The position numbers and the translations under genes are program-made. 64,000 nt of DNA from Gordonia sp. UBA5067 (GTDB taxonomy: Bacteria > Actinomycetota > Actinomycetes > Mycobacteriales > Mycobacteriaceae), in contig NZ_DIAX01000085.1 in assembly GCF_002414845.1 (NCBI RefSeq), positions 33,798 to 97,797 on the forward strand. The letters are read 5' to 3'. Shown here one piece after another: positions 9,431-18,287 of this stretch. Position 1 is the first letter of the stretch. Each line of letters begins with the position of its first letter. Below the pieces are notes generated by a model, which saw only the letters and a program-made list of their open reading frames with translations, did no database searches and had not been told where the DNA came from.

Positions 9431-11104
9431 ATGCCGGGTACGAAGACGTCGCCCACCCCGCGGCGAACGATGCGCCAGCACTTCACGTCCGTCTCGTACG
9501 GCGGCATGGTCGGCGCGATGCTTCTGCTGCTCGCATCGGCCACCCCATCGTTGTTGCCGCGCGGCTGGTTCTTCCAGGGCGTCGTCTCGGGCGGTGCGGC
9601 CGCCATCGGCTACGCCATCGGCGCCTTCCTCACCTGGCTGGCCCGCTTCATGGTGTCGCGGGATGAGCCGTGGCGCCGGCCACAGCGCTTTTGGTGGTGG
9701 GCCCTCGCGTTCATCGCCGTCTGGGATGCCACCCTCATGCTCTACTGGTATGTCCGTTGGCAGAACGACTTGCGCGACCTCATGGGCGTCGAGCGCATCG
9801 GCCTGCGCGCGATCCCGGAGATCCTCGGCGTCGCACTCATCGTGTTCCTTCTGCTGATGGTTATCGGCAAGGCCTGGTCCCGGGCGGTCGGTGCCGTTGT
9901 CCGATGGCTGCGCGGCTTCGTCCCACCGCGGATGGCCAGCGTTGCCGGCGGCGCCATCGCGGTCGGACTGACCGTGGCGCTGGTCAACGGTGTACTCGTC
10001 GAGAACGTGATGCGCGTGTTGAACAGCACGTTCTCCGCTGCCAACGACGAGACCAAGGCCGACGTTTCCGCACCCACGTCGCCGCTGCGTTCGGGCGGCC
10101 CGGACTCGACGGTGAGCTGGGACTCACTGGGCCGGGAGGGTCGGTCCAACGTCGCTGACGGGCCGACCGTTGCCCAGTTGACCAGGTTCAACGGAGTGCC
10201 TGCGATGGAACCGATCCGCGTATTCGCCGGCCTTGACAGCGCGCCCACCCTCGAAGGGGTCGCCGACGCCGCGGTGCGCGAACTCGAACGCACCGGCGGC
10301 CTCAATCGCAAGATCGTCGCCGTCGGTTCGACCACCGGCAGCGGCTGGCTCAACAAGGGCTACATCGATTCACTGGAATACATGTACAACGGCGACACCG
10401 CCCTGGTGTCGATGCAGTACTCGTACCTGCCGAGCTGGATCTCGTTCCTGGTCGACAAGGAACGCGCACGCCAGGCCGGCATGCTGCTGTTCGAGAAGGT
10501 GAGCGCACGGGTCCGGGCGATGCCCGAAGCACACCGCCCCAAGCTTGTGGTCTTTGGCGAGTCACTGGGCAGCTTCGCCGGCGAGTCGCCGTTCGGTTCC
10601 GTCCCGACGATCGCTGCCCGTACCGACGGCGCCCTGTTCACCGGGCCCACCTTCAACAACCAACTGTGGCTGGACACGACGCGCAACCGCGACGCCGGTT
10701 CACCCGAGTGGCTCCCCATCTTCGGCGACGGTCAGTTCGCCCGATTCATCGCCGACGAGGGCGACCTCGTCCGGCCGAATGCACCGTGGGATCACGCCCG
10801 AGTCGTCTACAACCAGCATGCGTCGGACCCGATCACCTGGTGGAATCCGTCGCTGCTGTTCCGCGAACCCGACTGGCTCAAGGAGAAGCGCGGTCGCGAT
10901 GTGCTCCACTCAACGCACTGGATTCCCGTCGTCACCTTCCTGCAGGTCTCAGCCGACATGGCCGTCGCCGTCGACGTGCCCGACGGCCACGGGCACCACT
11001 ATCTGCGCTCGATTCCGTATGCCTGGGCGAAGATTCTTCAGCCGCCCGGGTGGACCGATGAGAAAACCCGCCGCCTGCTGCCGCTCCTCGACCGGGACTT
11101 CTAG
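9431..11104 (+). CDS. Membrane-anchored alpha/beta-hydrolase family protein (Rv1069c-like)
   Basis: 557 residues. The N-terminal ~210 residues contain several hydrophobic segments (for example GMVGAMLLLLASATPSLLP and ILGVALIVFLLLMVIG). The C-terminal ~320 residues form an alpha/beta-hydrolase-like domain with the nucleophile elbow VVFGESLGSFAGES and a late histidine segment GHGHHYLRS. This architecture matches a conserved actinobacterial family of unknown substrate that includes Rv1069c. It probably acts at the membrane with the catalytic domain on one face; which face cannot be told here. Downstream is the convergent murF-like gene, 7 bases away. Confidence 0.82.
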   Translation: MPGTKTSPTPRRTMRQHFTSVSYGGMVGAMLLLLASATPSLLPRGWFFQGVVSGGAAAIGYAIGAFLTWLARFMVSRDEPWRRPQRFWWWALAFIAVWDATLMLYWYVRWQNDLRDLMGVERIGLRAIPEILGVALIVFLLLMVIGKAWSRAVGAVVRWLRGFVPPRMASVAGGAIAVGLTVALVNGVLVENVMRVLNSTFSAANDETKADVSAPTSPLRSGGPDSTVSWDSLGREGRSNVADGPTVAQLTRFNGVPAMEPIRVFAGLDSAPTLEGVADAAVRELERTGGLNRKIVAVGSTTGSGWLNKGYIDSLEYMYNGDTALVSMQYSYLPSWISFLVDKERARQAGMLLFEKVSARVRAMPEAHRPKLVVFGESLGSFAGESPFGSVPTIAARTDGALFTGPTFNNQLWLDTTRNRDAGSPEWLPIFGDGQFARFIADEGDLVRPNAPWDHARVVYNQHASDPITWWNPSLLFREPDWLKEKRGRDVLHSTHWIPVVTFLQVSADMAVAVDVPDGHGHHYLRSIPYAWAKILQPPGWTDEKTRRLLPLLDRDF

Positions 11105-11111
11105 GCAAGCG

Positions 11112-12446
11112 TCAACGACGCCCGGCGTCGAGCAACTCGACAACCCGCTCCAGCGCCGCGACACGGCTCCCCTTGACGAGCAGGGCCAGTGGACCACCGA
11201 GCCCGGTGACGTGGTCGGCGGCCGCCTGCGCGTCATCGACATGCTCGACGTCGTCGCCGTAGCGCGGCTCGTCGACGGCGACGACGGCGATGCCCAGCGA
11301 CAACGCCAGCTCGGCGACCTCCCGATGGGCCGCCGCCGAATCCGCTCCCAGCTCGGCCATCGTGCCGAGTACGGCGACACGGCGCACGGCGTCGACCCGG
11401 GCCAGCGCGCGCAGTGCAGCGGCCATCGAGGTTGGATTGGCGTTGTACGCGTCGTTGATGACGGTGAACCCGGTTGCGGTCTGCACCAGCTCCATCCGGA
11501 GCCCCGACAACGCGGCCGCGTAGAGCCCCTCGGCGACCTTCTCGAGTTCGACGCCGAGCCCGGCCCCGGCGGCCGCGGCGGCCAAGGCGTTGCCGACCTG
11601 GTGTTCTCCGCGTGCCCCCAGCCGAATCGGGATGCTCCCCCACGGGGAGTGCAGGGTGAACGAGGCGCGCAAGCCGGCATCAAGCGTGACCCCGCTGGCA
11701 GTCAGGTCGGCGGTACCACCGCGCGCGCTGTAGGTCAGCACGCGCGCCCGTGTGCGCGCGGCCATCGCGGCGACATTCGGGTCGTCGGCGTTGAGGACGG
11801 CAATCCCCGCGGCGGGCAGGGCCTCCACGAGCTCACCCTTGGTCTGCGCGACCGCTTCGAGGGACCCGAAGTTTTCCAGGTGCACCCCTTCGACCCGGGT
11901 CAGCACCCCGACCGTGGGTTGGGCGATCTCACACAGCGTCGCGATGTGCCCGACGCCGCGCGCCCCCATCTCCAGCACGGCCGCCTCGGTGCCGTCGTCG
12001 GCCCCGAACAGCGTCAGCGGCAGGCCCAGCTCGTTGTTGAACGACTTCTCGCTCGCCGCGGTGCGATAGGTGGTCTGCAATACCCCGGCCAACAGATCCT
12101 TCGTCGACGTCTTGCCCACCGAACCGGTCACGCCGACGACCCTCGCACCGATCCGGGCACGGGCCGACCGTCCGAGGTCTTGCAGGGCGAGCGCGGTATC
12201 GGCGACCCGGATCGCCGCGACGCCGTCGGCCGGGACAATGCCATCGCGGCTGGTGAGGAAGGCGGGCGCCCCGGCAGCCAACGCCGCCGCCAGAAACTCG
12301 TGACCGTCGCGCTCGGCGACGATCGGGACGAATAGCTGGCCGGGTTCCAGGGTGCGCGAGTCGATACCCGCCCCCGTGACGGTGACGTCGGCACCGGTCG
12401 CCGTGCCCCCTGTTGCCGCGGCGATCTCTGCCGAAGTGAATTTCAC
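11112..12446 (-). CDS. MurF-family Mur ligase (UDP-MurNAc-tripeptide:D-Ala-D-Ala ligase type)
   Basis: 444-residue Mur ligase with an N-terminal substrate domain (GAGIDSRTLEPGQLFVPI), ATP-binding P-loop VVGVTGSVGKTSTKD, central motif EMGARGVGHI, NADDPN, and the C-terminal domain with DAYNANPTSM, the MurF signature. MurF adds D-Ala-D-Ala to the peptidoglycan stem peptide. It is not in a division/cell-wall cluster; instead it is divergent from a D-Ala-D-Ala ligase with 67 bases between them. The two genes make successive steps (dipeptide formation and its attachment). Whether this is the only MurF or a second copy cannot be decided from this window. Confidence 0.88.
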   Translation of the reverse strand: MKFTSAEIAAATGGTATGADVTVTGAGIDSRTLEPGQLFVPIVAERDGHEFLAAALAAGAPAFLTSRDGIVPADGVAAIRVADTALALQDLGRSARARIGARVVGVTGSVGKTSTKDLLAGVLQTTYRTAASEKSFNNELGLPLTLFGADDGTEAAVLEMGARGVGHIATLCEIAQPTVGVLTRVEGVHLENFGSLEAVAQTKGELVEALPAAGIAVLNADDPNVAAMAARTRARVLTYSARGGTADLTASGVTLDAGLRASFTLHSPWGSIPIRLGARGEHQVGNALAAAAAGAGLGVELEKVAEGLYAAALSGLRMELVQTATGFTVINDAYNANPTSMAAALRALARVDAVRRVAVLGTMAELGADSAAAHREVAELALSLGIAVVAVDEPRYGDDVEHVDDAQAAADHVTGLGGPLALLVKGSRVAALERVVELLDAGRR

Positions 12447-12513
12447 ACATCCACGCTACGCGACGATCAGGGCCGGCTCGCATCGGTTCTTCCACCCCCG
12501 TAAGGTTGCGGCC

Positions 12514-13611
12514 ATGCCCGACGCCGCCGCGACCACCGTGCGCCTCGTCGTCCTGTTCGGGGGGGCCTCCGCCGAGCACGACATCTCCTGCATCAGCGCG
12601 GCACACGTCCTCGCCGCGGTAGACCGGTCCCGCTACACGCTGGTGCCGATCGGGATCACCCGCGACGGCACATGGGTCTCGCCCACCGCCACCGTTGCCG
12701 CCCTCGCGGCAGGCGATCCGCTGGGCCACGCGCTCGCTCCCGAAGGGCCGACCGTCGAACCGCTGGCCATCCTGCGCGGCGGTGGCGACGCCCCCACCGT
12801 CGTCCTGCCCCTGCTGCACGGTCCCCACGGGGAGGACGGCACCATTCAGGGTCTGCTCGAACTGCTCAATGTTGCCTACGTCGGGTCGGGCGTCCTCGGA
12901 TCGGCGCTGTGCATGGACAAGGCAATGGCCAAAGATGTTGCGGCGCACCGCGGAATCCCGCAATGCCGGTGGATCGAGCACCGCAACGGGATCGACGATG
13001 AGCAACGAACCATCAACTCCGCGGTCGACGAACTAGGACTCCCGGTCTTCGTCAAGCCGGCAAACATGGGTTCCTCGGTCGGGATCTCCAAAGCGCACGA
13101 CGAGGCCGAGCTGGCCGTCGCTTTGCAGACGGCGCTCGCCTACGACGACGTGCTGGTCATCGAGGAGGGCATCACTGCCCGCGAGATCGAGGTGGCGGTG
13201 CTCGGCAACACGCGGCCGGAGGCGTCGCTGCCCGGCGAGATTCTGCCCGGCTCGGAGTTCTACGACTACGACGACAAGTACGTCACCGGCAACGCGGCCC
13301 TGCAGATCCCCGCGAAACTACCCGACTCGGCCGTCGACGAGGTTCGTGAGCTGGCCATCCGCTGCTACCGGGCACTGCGGTGCCAAGGGTTGGCCCGCGT
13401 CGACTTCTTCTACGAGGAGTCGTACCGCGACGGCCCTGGCCGAGGTTGGCTCCTCAATGAGGTGAACACGATTCCCGGGTTCACCCCCGCGTCGATGTAC
13501 CCGAAGATGTGGGCGGCGACGGGGCTGGCGTATTCCGATCTCATCGATCGGCTCGTCGCGCTGGCCATCGAGGCCCATACGCGGCGGTCGGCCTTCTCCA
13601 CCGCCCACTAA
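12514..13611 (+). CDS. ddl: D-alanine--D-alanine ligase family protein
   Basis: 365-residue ATP-grasp ligase. Motifs: FGGASAEHDISCISA at the N-terminus with the substrate Glu, PLLHGPHGEDGTIQGLLEL, PVFVKPANMGSSVGISK, the omega-loop segment EFYDYDDKYVTG, and the metal site ARVDFFYE and LLNEVNTIPGFTPASMYP. The omega loop carries Lys-Tyr, as in D-Ala:D-Ala ligases and unlike vancomycin-resistance D-Ala:D-Lac ligases, so normal D-Ala-D-Ala synthesis is expected. I chose ATG 12514 because the upstream extension overlaps the divergent murF start. A 22-bp-period repeat follows the stop codon directly. Confidence 0.9.
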   Translation: MPDAAATTVRLVVLFGGASAEHDISCISAAHVLAAVDRSRYTLVPIGITRDGTWVSPTATVAALAAGDPLGHALAPEGPTVEPLAILRGGGDAPTVVLPLLHGPHGEDGTIQGLLELLNVAYVGSGVLGSALCMDKAMAKDVAAHRGIPQCRWIEHRNGIDDEQRTINSAVDELGLPVFVKPANMGSSVGISKAHDEAELAVALQTALAYDDVLVIEEGITAREIEVAVLGNTRPEASLPGEILPGSEFYDYDDKYVTGNAALQIPAKLPDSAVDEVRELAIRCYRALRCQGLARVDFFYEESYRDGPGRGWLLNEVNTIPGFTPASMYPKMWAATGLAYSDLIDRLVALAIEAHTRRSAFSTAH

Positions 13612-13673
13612 CCGCCGAGTGGGCACCCCAACCCCGCCGAGTGGGCACCCCAACCCCGCCGAGTGGGCACCTA
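13612..13673 (+). repeat. Three-copy direct repeat, 22-bp period, core GCCGAGTGGGCACC
   Basis: GCCGAGTGGGCACC begins at 13614, 13636 and 13658, exactly 22 bases apart, with CCAACCC spacers. The array starts at the ddl stop and runs into the stop codon of the convergent FAD gene. The reverse complement of the same core, again three copies at 22-bp spacing, lies at 15227-15282. Confidence 0.9.
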
Positions 13674-14750
13674 ATTCGGCCGCCAACTCGCGATCCGATC
13701 GGTCAGCGACAACATCATGCGGTCGGGCAGAATCGATGCAAAGGTTTGCGGCAGTCCGGCAAAGCGGTTTGCCGGCATCATCATCGGCGTCGCTCGACGG
13801 GCCATCCAGGCGACAGTCGCCCACCGTCGACGACGCGCGGCCGTGAAGCCCACACCATCGAATTCCCCTGATGACGTGCAGTGCTGCGCCAGCACGACGG
13901 CATCTTCAAGCGACAGACCCGCGCCCTGGCCGAGGTGCGGCCGCATGGCGTGAGCGGCGTCGCCGACCAAGACCGTGCGTCCTTTGACGGGCGAGCGAAC
14001 CGGAGCCAGCTCGGTGAGGTCATGCACGATCGGCTCGCCGATCGCCGCCAGCATTGCCGGCACCGGCTCGATCCAGCCGTCGAAGTGAGCCAATCCCTTC
14101 TCCCGCGCCCGACCACGCGATGCCCCGAACACATAGGTCGTATCGCCGGGTAGCGGCAGGATTCCACACTCCCCGGAAGAGCCCCACACGTTGATGGCCT
14201 CGTCGGTAGCACCGTCGACGACCGCCCGCCACGCCCGGATACCGCAGTCGCGCTCGCCGCCCGCTTCCGGCCACCACTGCAGCCGCGTCTGGCTGTGCAC
14301 ACCGTCGGCAGCGACGACGAGGTTGAAGGACTCCTCCCGGCCGTCCGCCGCAACGATCCCCCGTCGGACATCGACCACCGTCGCACGCGTAGCCGGGCGG
14401 ACGACGCCGTCGTCGAGCCCGTCCACCAGTGCCGCGTTGAGATCACGCCGGTGCAGCGCCAGCATTTCGCCGGGGGCGCTGCATTGCCGCATGAGTTCGC
14501 GGCCCGACGACTGGAGAATCCGCACTCGCGGCATGTCATTCGCCAGCGCCCGCACCCCGTCGGCGACACCCAGCACGGTGAGGACGGCGATCCCGTTTGA
14601 CCAGATCGTGATCCCGGCGCCGACCACGACACTGGGAGTCTCCTCGAATACCACGACATCCCAGCCGCGCCGGGTCAGGGCAACTGCTGCGGCAAGACCA
14701 CAGATCCCGCCCCCGACGACAGCGGCGCGCGGCCGCGTGAGACTGGGCAT
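13671..14750 (-). CDS. FAD-dependent monooxygenase/oxidoreductase
   Basis: 359 residues of the para-hydroxybenzoate-hydroxylase-like flavoprotein family. The N-terminal dinucleotide fold is RAAVVGGGICGLAAAVALTRRG, the second FAD motif is LVVAADGVHSQTR, and the third is RTVLVGDAAHAMRPHLGQG. These enzymes use NAD(P)H and O2 to hydroxylate a substrate, which is not identifiable here. I chose ATG 14750 because GGGAGA lies 7 bases upstream; the open frame extends to 15101 but overlaps the divergent receiver-like gene. Its stop codon lies within the three-copy repeat at 13612-13673. Confidence 0.85.
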   Translation of the reverse strand: MPSLTRPRAAVVGGGICGLAAAVALTRRGWDVVVFEETPSVVVGAGITIWSNGIAVLTVLGVADGVRALANDMPRVRILQSSGRELMRQCSAPGEMLALHRRDLNAALVDGLDDGVVRPATRATVVDVRRGIVAADGREESFNLVVAADGVHSQTRLQWWPEAGGERDCGIRAWRAVVDGATDEAINVWGSSGECGILPLPGDTTYVFGASRGRAREKGLAHFDGWIEPVPAMLAAIGEPIVHDLTELAPVRSPVKGRTVLVGDAAHAMRPHLGQGAGLSLEDAVVLAQHCTSSGEFDGVGFTAARRRRWATVAWMARRATPMMMPANRFAGLPQTFASILPDRMMLSLTDRIASWRPN

Positions 14751-14801
14751 GGTCTCCCATTGTGTCATCATCGACGACCATGCGCGGCTAGCATCGGGCC
14801 C

Positions 14802-15212
14802 GTGAGTGCCGCACCGGAATCGCCCCGTATCGCGTTGCGCGTCGGTGTCTATTCGCCCAACGCGCGCACCCGCGAGCACGTCATCACGGCCGTCGGGACC
14901 ACCCTTCATCCCGACCTGCCCGAACTCGCCCTCACCGAGCTGGCCACCGGGCCCGCCGTACTGGACAAACTCGATCAGAACCAGATCGATGTCCTGATTC
15001 TCGACGGCGAGGCGGCTCCGATCGGTGGGCTGGGACTGGCCAAACAGATCCGCGACGAGTACGAGCCGTGCCCACTGTTGCTCGTCCTCATTGCTCGCCA
15101 AGCTGATCGGTGGCTGGCCGACTGGTCACGCGCCGACGCGACGGCGACGCTGCCCGTCGACGCAATTGAACTCGGGACGACGATGACCGAATTGATCCGG
15201 ACACGGACCTAG
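14802..15212 (+). CDS. Receiver-domain-like protein upstream of nuo (Rv3143-like)
   Basis: 136 residues, a single CheY-like receiver domain with no output domain. The phospho-acceptor position is recognisable in QIDVLILDGEAAPIGGLGLA. However, the N-terminal acidic pair of receivers is replaced (RVGVYSPNART), and the conserved switch Lys-Pro near the C-terminus reads TLPVDA, so it may not be phosphorylated normally. GTG 14802 is chosen because domain homology starts there. A homologue, Rv3143, precedes the nuo operon in M. tuberculosis, which supports a functional link with complex I or its regulation. Confidence 0.8.
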   Translation: MSAAPESPRIALRVGVYSPNARTREHVITAVGTTLHPDLPELALTELATGPAVLDKLDQNQIDVLILDGEAAPIGGLGLAKQIRDEYEPCPLLLVLIARQADRWLADWSRADATATLPVDAIELGTTMTELIRTRT

Positions 15213-15226
15213 TCCCCGCCTCCGCC

Positions 15227-15282
15227 TGCCCACTCGGTACGAACGAGGTGCCCACTCGGCGAGGATGAGGTGCCCACTCGGC
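15227..15282 (-). repeat. Three-copy direct repeat, 22-bp period, inverted relative to 13612-13673
   Basis: TGCCCACTCGG occurs at 15227, 15249 and 15271, again exactly 22 bases apart, with GAGG preceding copies two and three. This is the reverse complement of the repeat core at 13612-13673. It fills the spacer between the receiver-like gene and nuoA, so it lies in or near the nuo promoter region. Confidence 0.9.
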
Positions 15283-15375
15283 GGGATTGTGTGACCGCGG
15301 ACACGCAACCGGGCCGTCATGAGTAGTGTGAGAGACACATCACACAGCCACTCCCGTCGCGGAGGCGATACCCAC

Positions 15376-15735
15376 ATGAACGCCTATCTACCAATCCTCG
15401 TACTCGGCGGGATTGCTGCTGCGTTCGCCGTGTTCTCGATCGGGGCAGCGACCTTCGTCGGGCCCCGGCGCGCCAACCGCGCCAAGCTCGAGGCCTACGA
15501 GTGCGGAATCGAACCATTGCCGCAAGACCGTGCGGTGCAACGGATTCCGGTGAAGTACTACCTCACCGCGATGTTGTTCATCATCTTCGACATCGAGATC
15601 GTCTTCCTATATCCGTGGGCCGTCGCCTTCGACTCCCTCGGCTGGTTCGGGCTGGCCGCGATGGCCCTGTTCGTCGTCAACGTGTCCGTCGCCTACGCCT
15701 ACGAATGGCGTCGCGGCGGACTGAGGTGGGACTGA
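15376..15735 (+). CDS. nuoA: NADH-quinone oxidoreductase subunit A
   Basis: 119-residue membrane subunit of respiratory complex I. It has three hydrophobic segments and the conserved cytoplasmic loop with [11 protein letters not shown] and the acidic segment [14 protein letters not shown]. It sits near the quinone site at the junction with the peripheral arm. The ATG at 15376 has GGAGG 10 bases upstream. It is the first gene of a nuo operon running unbroken to 30813, in which neighbours overlap or are separated by only a few bases. The 163-base leader carries the 22-bp-period repeat. Confidence 0.95.
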   Translation: MNAYLPILVLGGIAAAFAVFSIGAATFVGPRRANRAKLEAYECGIEPLPQDRAVQRIPVKYYLTAMLFIIFDIEIVFLYPWAVAFDSLGWFGLAAMALFVVNVSVAYAYEWRRGGLRWD

Positions 15736-15739
15736 CCGG

Positions 15740-16294
15740 ATGGGCATCGAGGAACAGGTCCCCAGCGGCTTCCTGCTGAGCACCGTCGAGGGTCTCGCGG
15801 GCTACATGCGCAAGGGCTCGTTGTGGCCGGCGACGTTCGGTTTGGCCTGCTGCGCAATTGAGATGATGGCGACGACGTCGGGCCGCTACGACCTGGCCCG
15901 CTTCGGCATGGAGGCCTTCCGCGCCTCCCCCCGACAGGCTGATCTCATGATCGTGGCGGGCCGGGTCAGCCAGAAGATGGCACCGGTCCTGCGTCAGATC
16001 TACGACCAGATGGCCGAGCCGAAGTGGGTGCTCGCCATGGGCGTCTGCGCCTCGTCGGGCGGCATGTTCAATAACTACGCGATCGTGCAGGGCGTCGACC
16101 ACGTCGTCCCCGTCGACATCTATCTCCCCGGCTGCCCGCCGCGCCCGGAAATGCTCCTCCACGCGATCCTCAAGCTGCACGAGAAGATCCAGGAGATGCC
16201 ACTGGGCGCCAACCGGGCCGAGGCGATCGCCGCCGCCGAACAGGCTGCGCTGGCATCCCGGCCAACCATCGAATTCAAGGGGCTGCTGCGATGA
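15740..16294 (+). CDS. nuoB: NADH-quinone oxidoreductase subunit B
   Basis: 184-residue peripheral-arm subunit that carries the terminal [4Fe-4S] cluster N2. Cluster ligands are visible as the adjacent cysteines in [11 protein letters not shown], a third in MGVCASSGG and a fourth in [10 protein letters not shown]. Electrons pass from N2 to the quinone. It begins 4 bases after nuoA and its stop overlaps the nuoC ATG (ATGA). Confidence 0.96.
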   Translation: MGIEEQVPSGFLLSTVEGLAGYMRKGSLWPATFGLACCAIEMMATTSGRYDLARFGMEAFRASPRQADLMIVAGRVSQKMAPVLRQIYDQMAEPKWVLAMGVCASSGGMFNNYAIVQGVDHVVPVDIYLPGCPPRPEMLLHAILKLHEKIQEMPLGANRAEAIAAAEQAALASRPTIEFKGLLR

Positions 16295-16983
16295 GCGACA
16301 TCCGCAGGCAGCACGACGATCACCCGGAGATAATCGGCACCCGCACCGGCCTCTTCGGCGCCGACGGCGCCGGCGACACCTCCGGCTATGGCCGTCTGGT
16401 CCAGCAGGTTGAACTCGGCGGCACCACCGCACCCCCGTTCGGCGGCTACTTCGATGAACTCCTCGACACGCTGCGGTCCGCCCTCGCGCGCCACGACGTC
16501 AATCCCGATGCCGCAATCGAGGGCGCCCAGGTCCACGTCGGCGAACTGACCGTATTCGTCGCCCGCGACTGCCTGCCGATCGTCGCCGGTATCGCCCGCG
16601 ACGAGCCCGACCTGCGCTTCGAGTTGTGCCGCGGGGTGAGCGGCGTGCACTACCCCGACGATCCCGGCCGCGAACTACACGCCGTGTACCCGCTGCAGTC
16701 GATCACGCACAACCGCGTCGTCCGGCTGGAGGTCTGCGCTCCCGACGCCGATCCGCACATCCCCAGCATCTGCCGCGTCTACCCGACCAACGACTGGCAC
16801 GAGCGCGAGACCTACGACTTCTTCGGGATCATCTTCGACGGCCATCACTCGCTGGCGCGCATCGAGATGCCCGACGACTGGGAGGGCCACCCGCAGCGCA
16901 AGGACTACCCACTCGGTGGCGTACCGGTCGAATACAAGGGCACCACCGTGGCACCCCCGGATCGGCGGAGGTCCTATCACTGA
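16291..16983 (+). CDS. nuoC: NADH-quinone oxidoreductase subunit C
   Basis: 230-residue 30-kDa-type subunit. The family signature is in the C-terminal half: [17 protein letters not shown] followed by [16 protein letters not shown]. It forms part of the peripheral-arm connection together with NuoD. It is separate from nuoD here (in Escherichia coli they are fused); the two coding regions overlap by one base (TGATG). The N-terminal ~70 residues are more variable and Gly/Asp-rich. Confidence 0.95.
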   Translation: MSDIRRQHDDHPEIIGTRTGLFGADGAGDTSGYGRLVQQVELGGTTAPPFGGYFDELLDTLRSALARHDVNPDAAIEGAQVHVGELTVFVARDCLPIVAGIARDEPDLRFELCRGVSGVHYPDDPGRELHAVYPLQSITHNRVVRLEVCAPDADPHIPSICRVYPTNDWHERETYDFFGIIFDGHHSLARIEMPDDWEGHPQRKDYPLGGVPVEYKGTTVAPPDRRRSYH

Positions 16984-18287
16984 TGAGCGCCACCATCGGA
17001 GTCACCGGCCGCGACTGGGACGAGGTCGTCGCCGCGGTCCGCGAACGCGCCGCCGCCGAGCCCGGCGAGGAGCGAATCGTCGTCAACATGGGTCCACAGC
17101 ACCCCTCCACGCACGGGGTGCTGCGCCTCATCCTGGAGATCGACGGTGAGACGGTCACCGAGGCCCGCTGTGGTGTCGGCTACCTACACACCGGCATCGA
17201 GAAGAACCTCGAATACCGCACCTGGACGCAGGGGGTGACCTTTGTGACGCGGATGGACTACCTGGCTCCCTTCCACAACGAGGTTGCGTACTGCCTCGGC
17301 GTCGAGCGGCTGCTGGGGATCACCGACGACATCCCGCACCGCGCGACCACCATCCGCGTGCTGCTGATGGAACTCAACCGCATCTCGTCGCACCTGGTGG
17401 CCCTGGCGACCGGCGGGCTCGAACTCGGCGCCATGTCGCCGATGTTCCTCGGTTTCGCGGCGCGCGAGACGATCCTCGACGTCTTCGAGGAGGTCACCGG
17501 CCTGCGGATGAATCACGCCTACGTGCGCCCCGGCGGGCTCGCACAGGACCTTCCCGACGGTGCACTCGACCTGATCAGCGGTGTCCTCGACGTCCTGCCC
17601 GGGCAGATCGGCGAAGTCGAGGCCCTGCTGACCGACAACTACATCTGGAAGGCGCGGACCCAGGGCGTCGGCTACCTCGATCTGACCGGGTGCATGGCCC
17701 TGGGCATCACCGGCCCGTGCCTGCGATCCACCGGGCTCCCCCACGACCTTCGCCGCGCGGCCCCGTACTGCGGCTACGAGACCTACGAGTTCGAGGTTCC
17801 CGTCGCCGACACCTGCGACGCCTACGGCCGCTACCTGGTCCGGGTCGCCGAAATGCACGAGTCGTTGCGCATCGCGGCCCAGTGCGTGGAGCGCCTCGCC
17901 GAGCCCGGACCGGTCACCGTCGAGAACGGAAAGCTGGGGTGGCCGGCCGATCTGCAAGTGGGACCGGACGGGCTGGGCAACTCACCCGAGCACATCGCCA
18001 AGATCATGGGTCAGTCGATGGAGTCGCTGATCCACCATTTCAAGCTGGTCACCGAGGGCTTCCGCGTCCCGGCCGGCCAGTGCTACTCCGCGATCGAGTC
18101 GCCGCGCGGCGAACTCGGCGTGCACATCGTCTCCGACGGCGGCACCCGCCCCTACCGGGTGCACTTCCGCGATCCGTCGTTCACGAACCTGCAGGCGGTG
18201 GCCGCGATGTGCGAGGGCGGCATGGTGGCCGACGTCATCACCGCGGTCGCCAGCATCGACCCGGTCATGGGAGGGGTGGACCGATGA
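16983..18287 (+). CDS. nuoD: NADH-quinone oxidoreductase subunit D
   Basis: 434-residue 49-kDa-type subunit that forms the quinone pocket with NuoB. Conserved features are [18 protein letters not shown] (with the quinone-site histidine), [34 protein letters not shown] and the C-terminal [17 protein letters not shown] chose ATG 16983, where conserved sequence starts; the frame continues upstream as a shadow of nuoC. It ends in a four-base ATGA overlap with the next coding region. Confidence 0.96.
   Translation: MSATIGVTGRDWDEVVAAVRERAAAEPGEERIVVNMGPQHPSTHGVLRLILEIDGETVTEARCGVGYLHTGIEKNLEYRTWTQGVTFVTRMDYLAPFHNEVAYCLGVERLLGITDDIPHRATTIRVLLMELNRISSHLVALATGGLELGAMSPMFLGFAARETILDVFEEVTGLRMNHAYVRPGGLAQDLPDGALDLISGVLDVLPGQIGEVEALLTDNYIWKARTQGVGYLDLTGCMALGITGPCLRSTGLPHDLRRAAPYCGYETYEFEVPVADTCDAYGRYLVRVAEMHESLRIAAQCVERLAEPGPVTVENGKLGWPADLQVGPDGLGNSPEHIAKIMGQSMESLIHHFKLVTEGFRVPAGQCYSAIESPRGELGVHIVSDGGTRPYRVHFRDPSFTNLQAVAAMCEGGMVADVITAVASIDPVMGGVDR

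Noticed and set aside
12514-13611. Possible vancomycin-resistance D-Ala:D-Lac ligase
   Set aside because: The omega loop carries DDKYVTG with the Lys-Tyr pair of normal D-Ala:D-Ala ligases, and no vanH or vanX-like genes are beside it.
13612-13673. CRISPR array
   Set aside because: Only three units with near-constant 7-8-base spacers and a 22-bp period; there are no unique spacers of CRISPR length and no cas genes in the window.
16908-16925. Another copy of the 22-bp-period repeat (CCCACTCGGTGG)
   Set aside because: It lies within nuoC at conserved codons (DYPLGG), is a single copy, and differs after the core, so it is coincidental.
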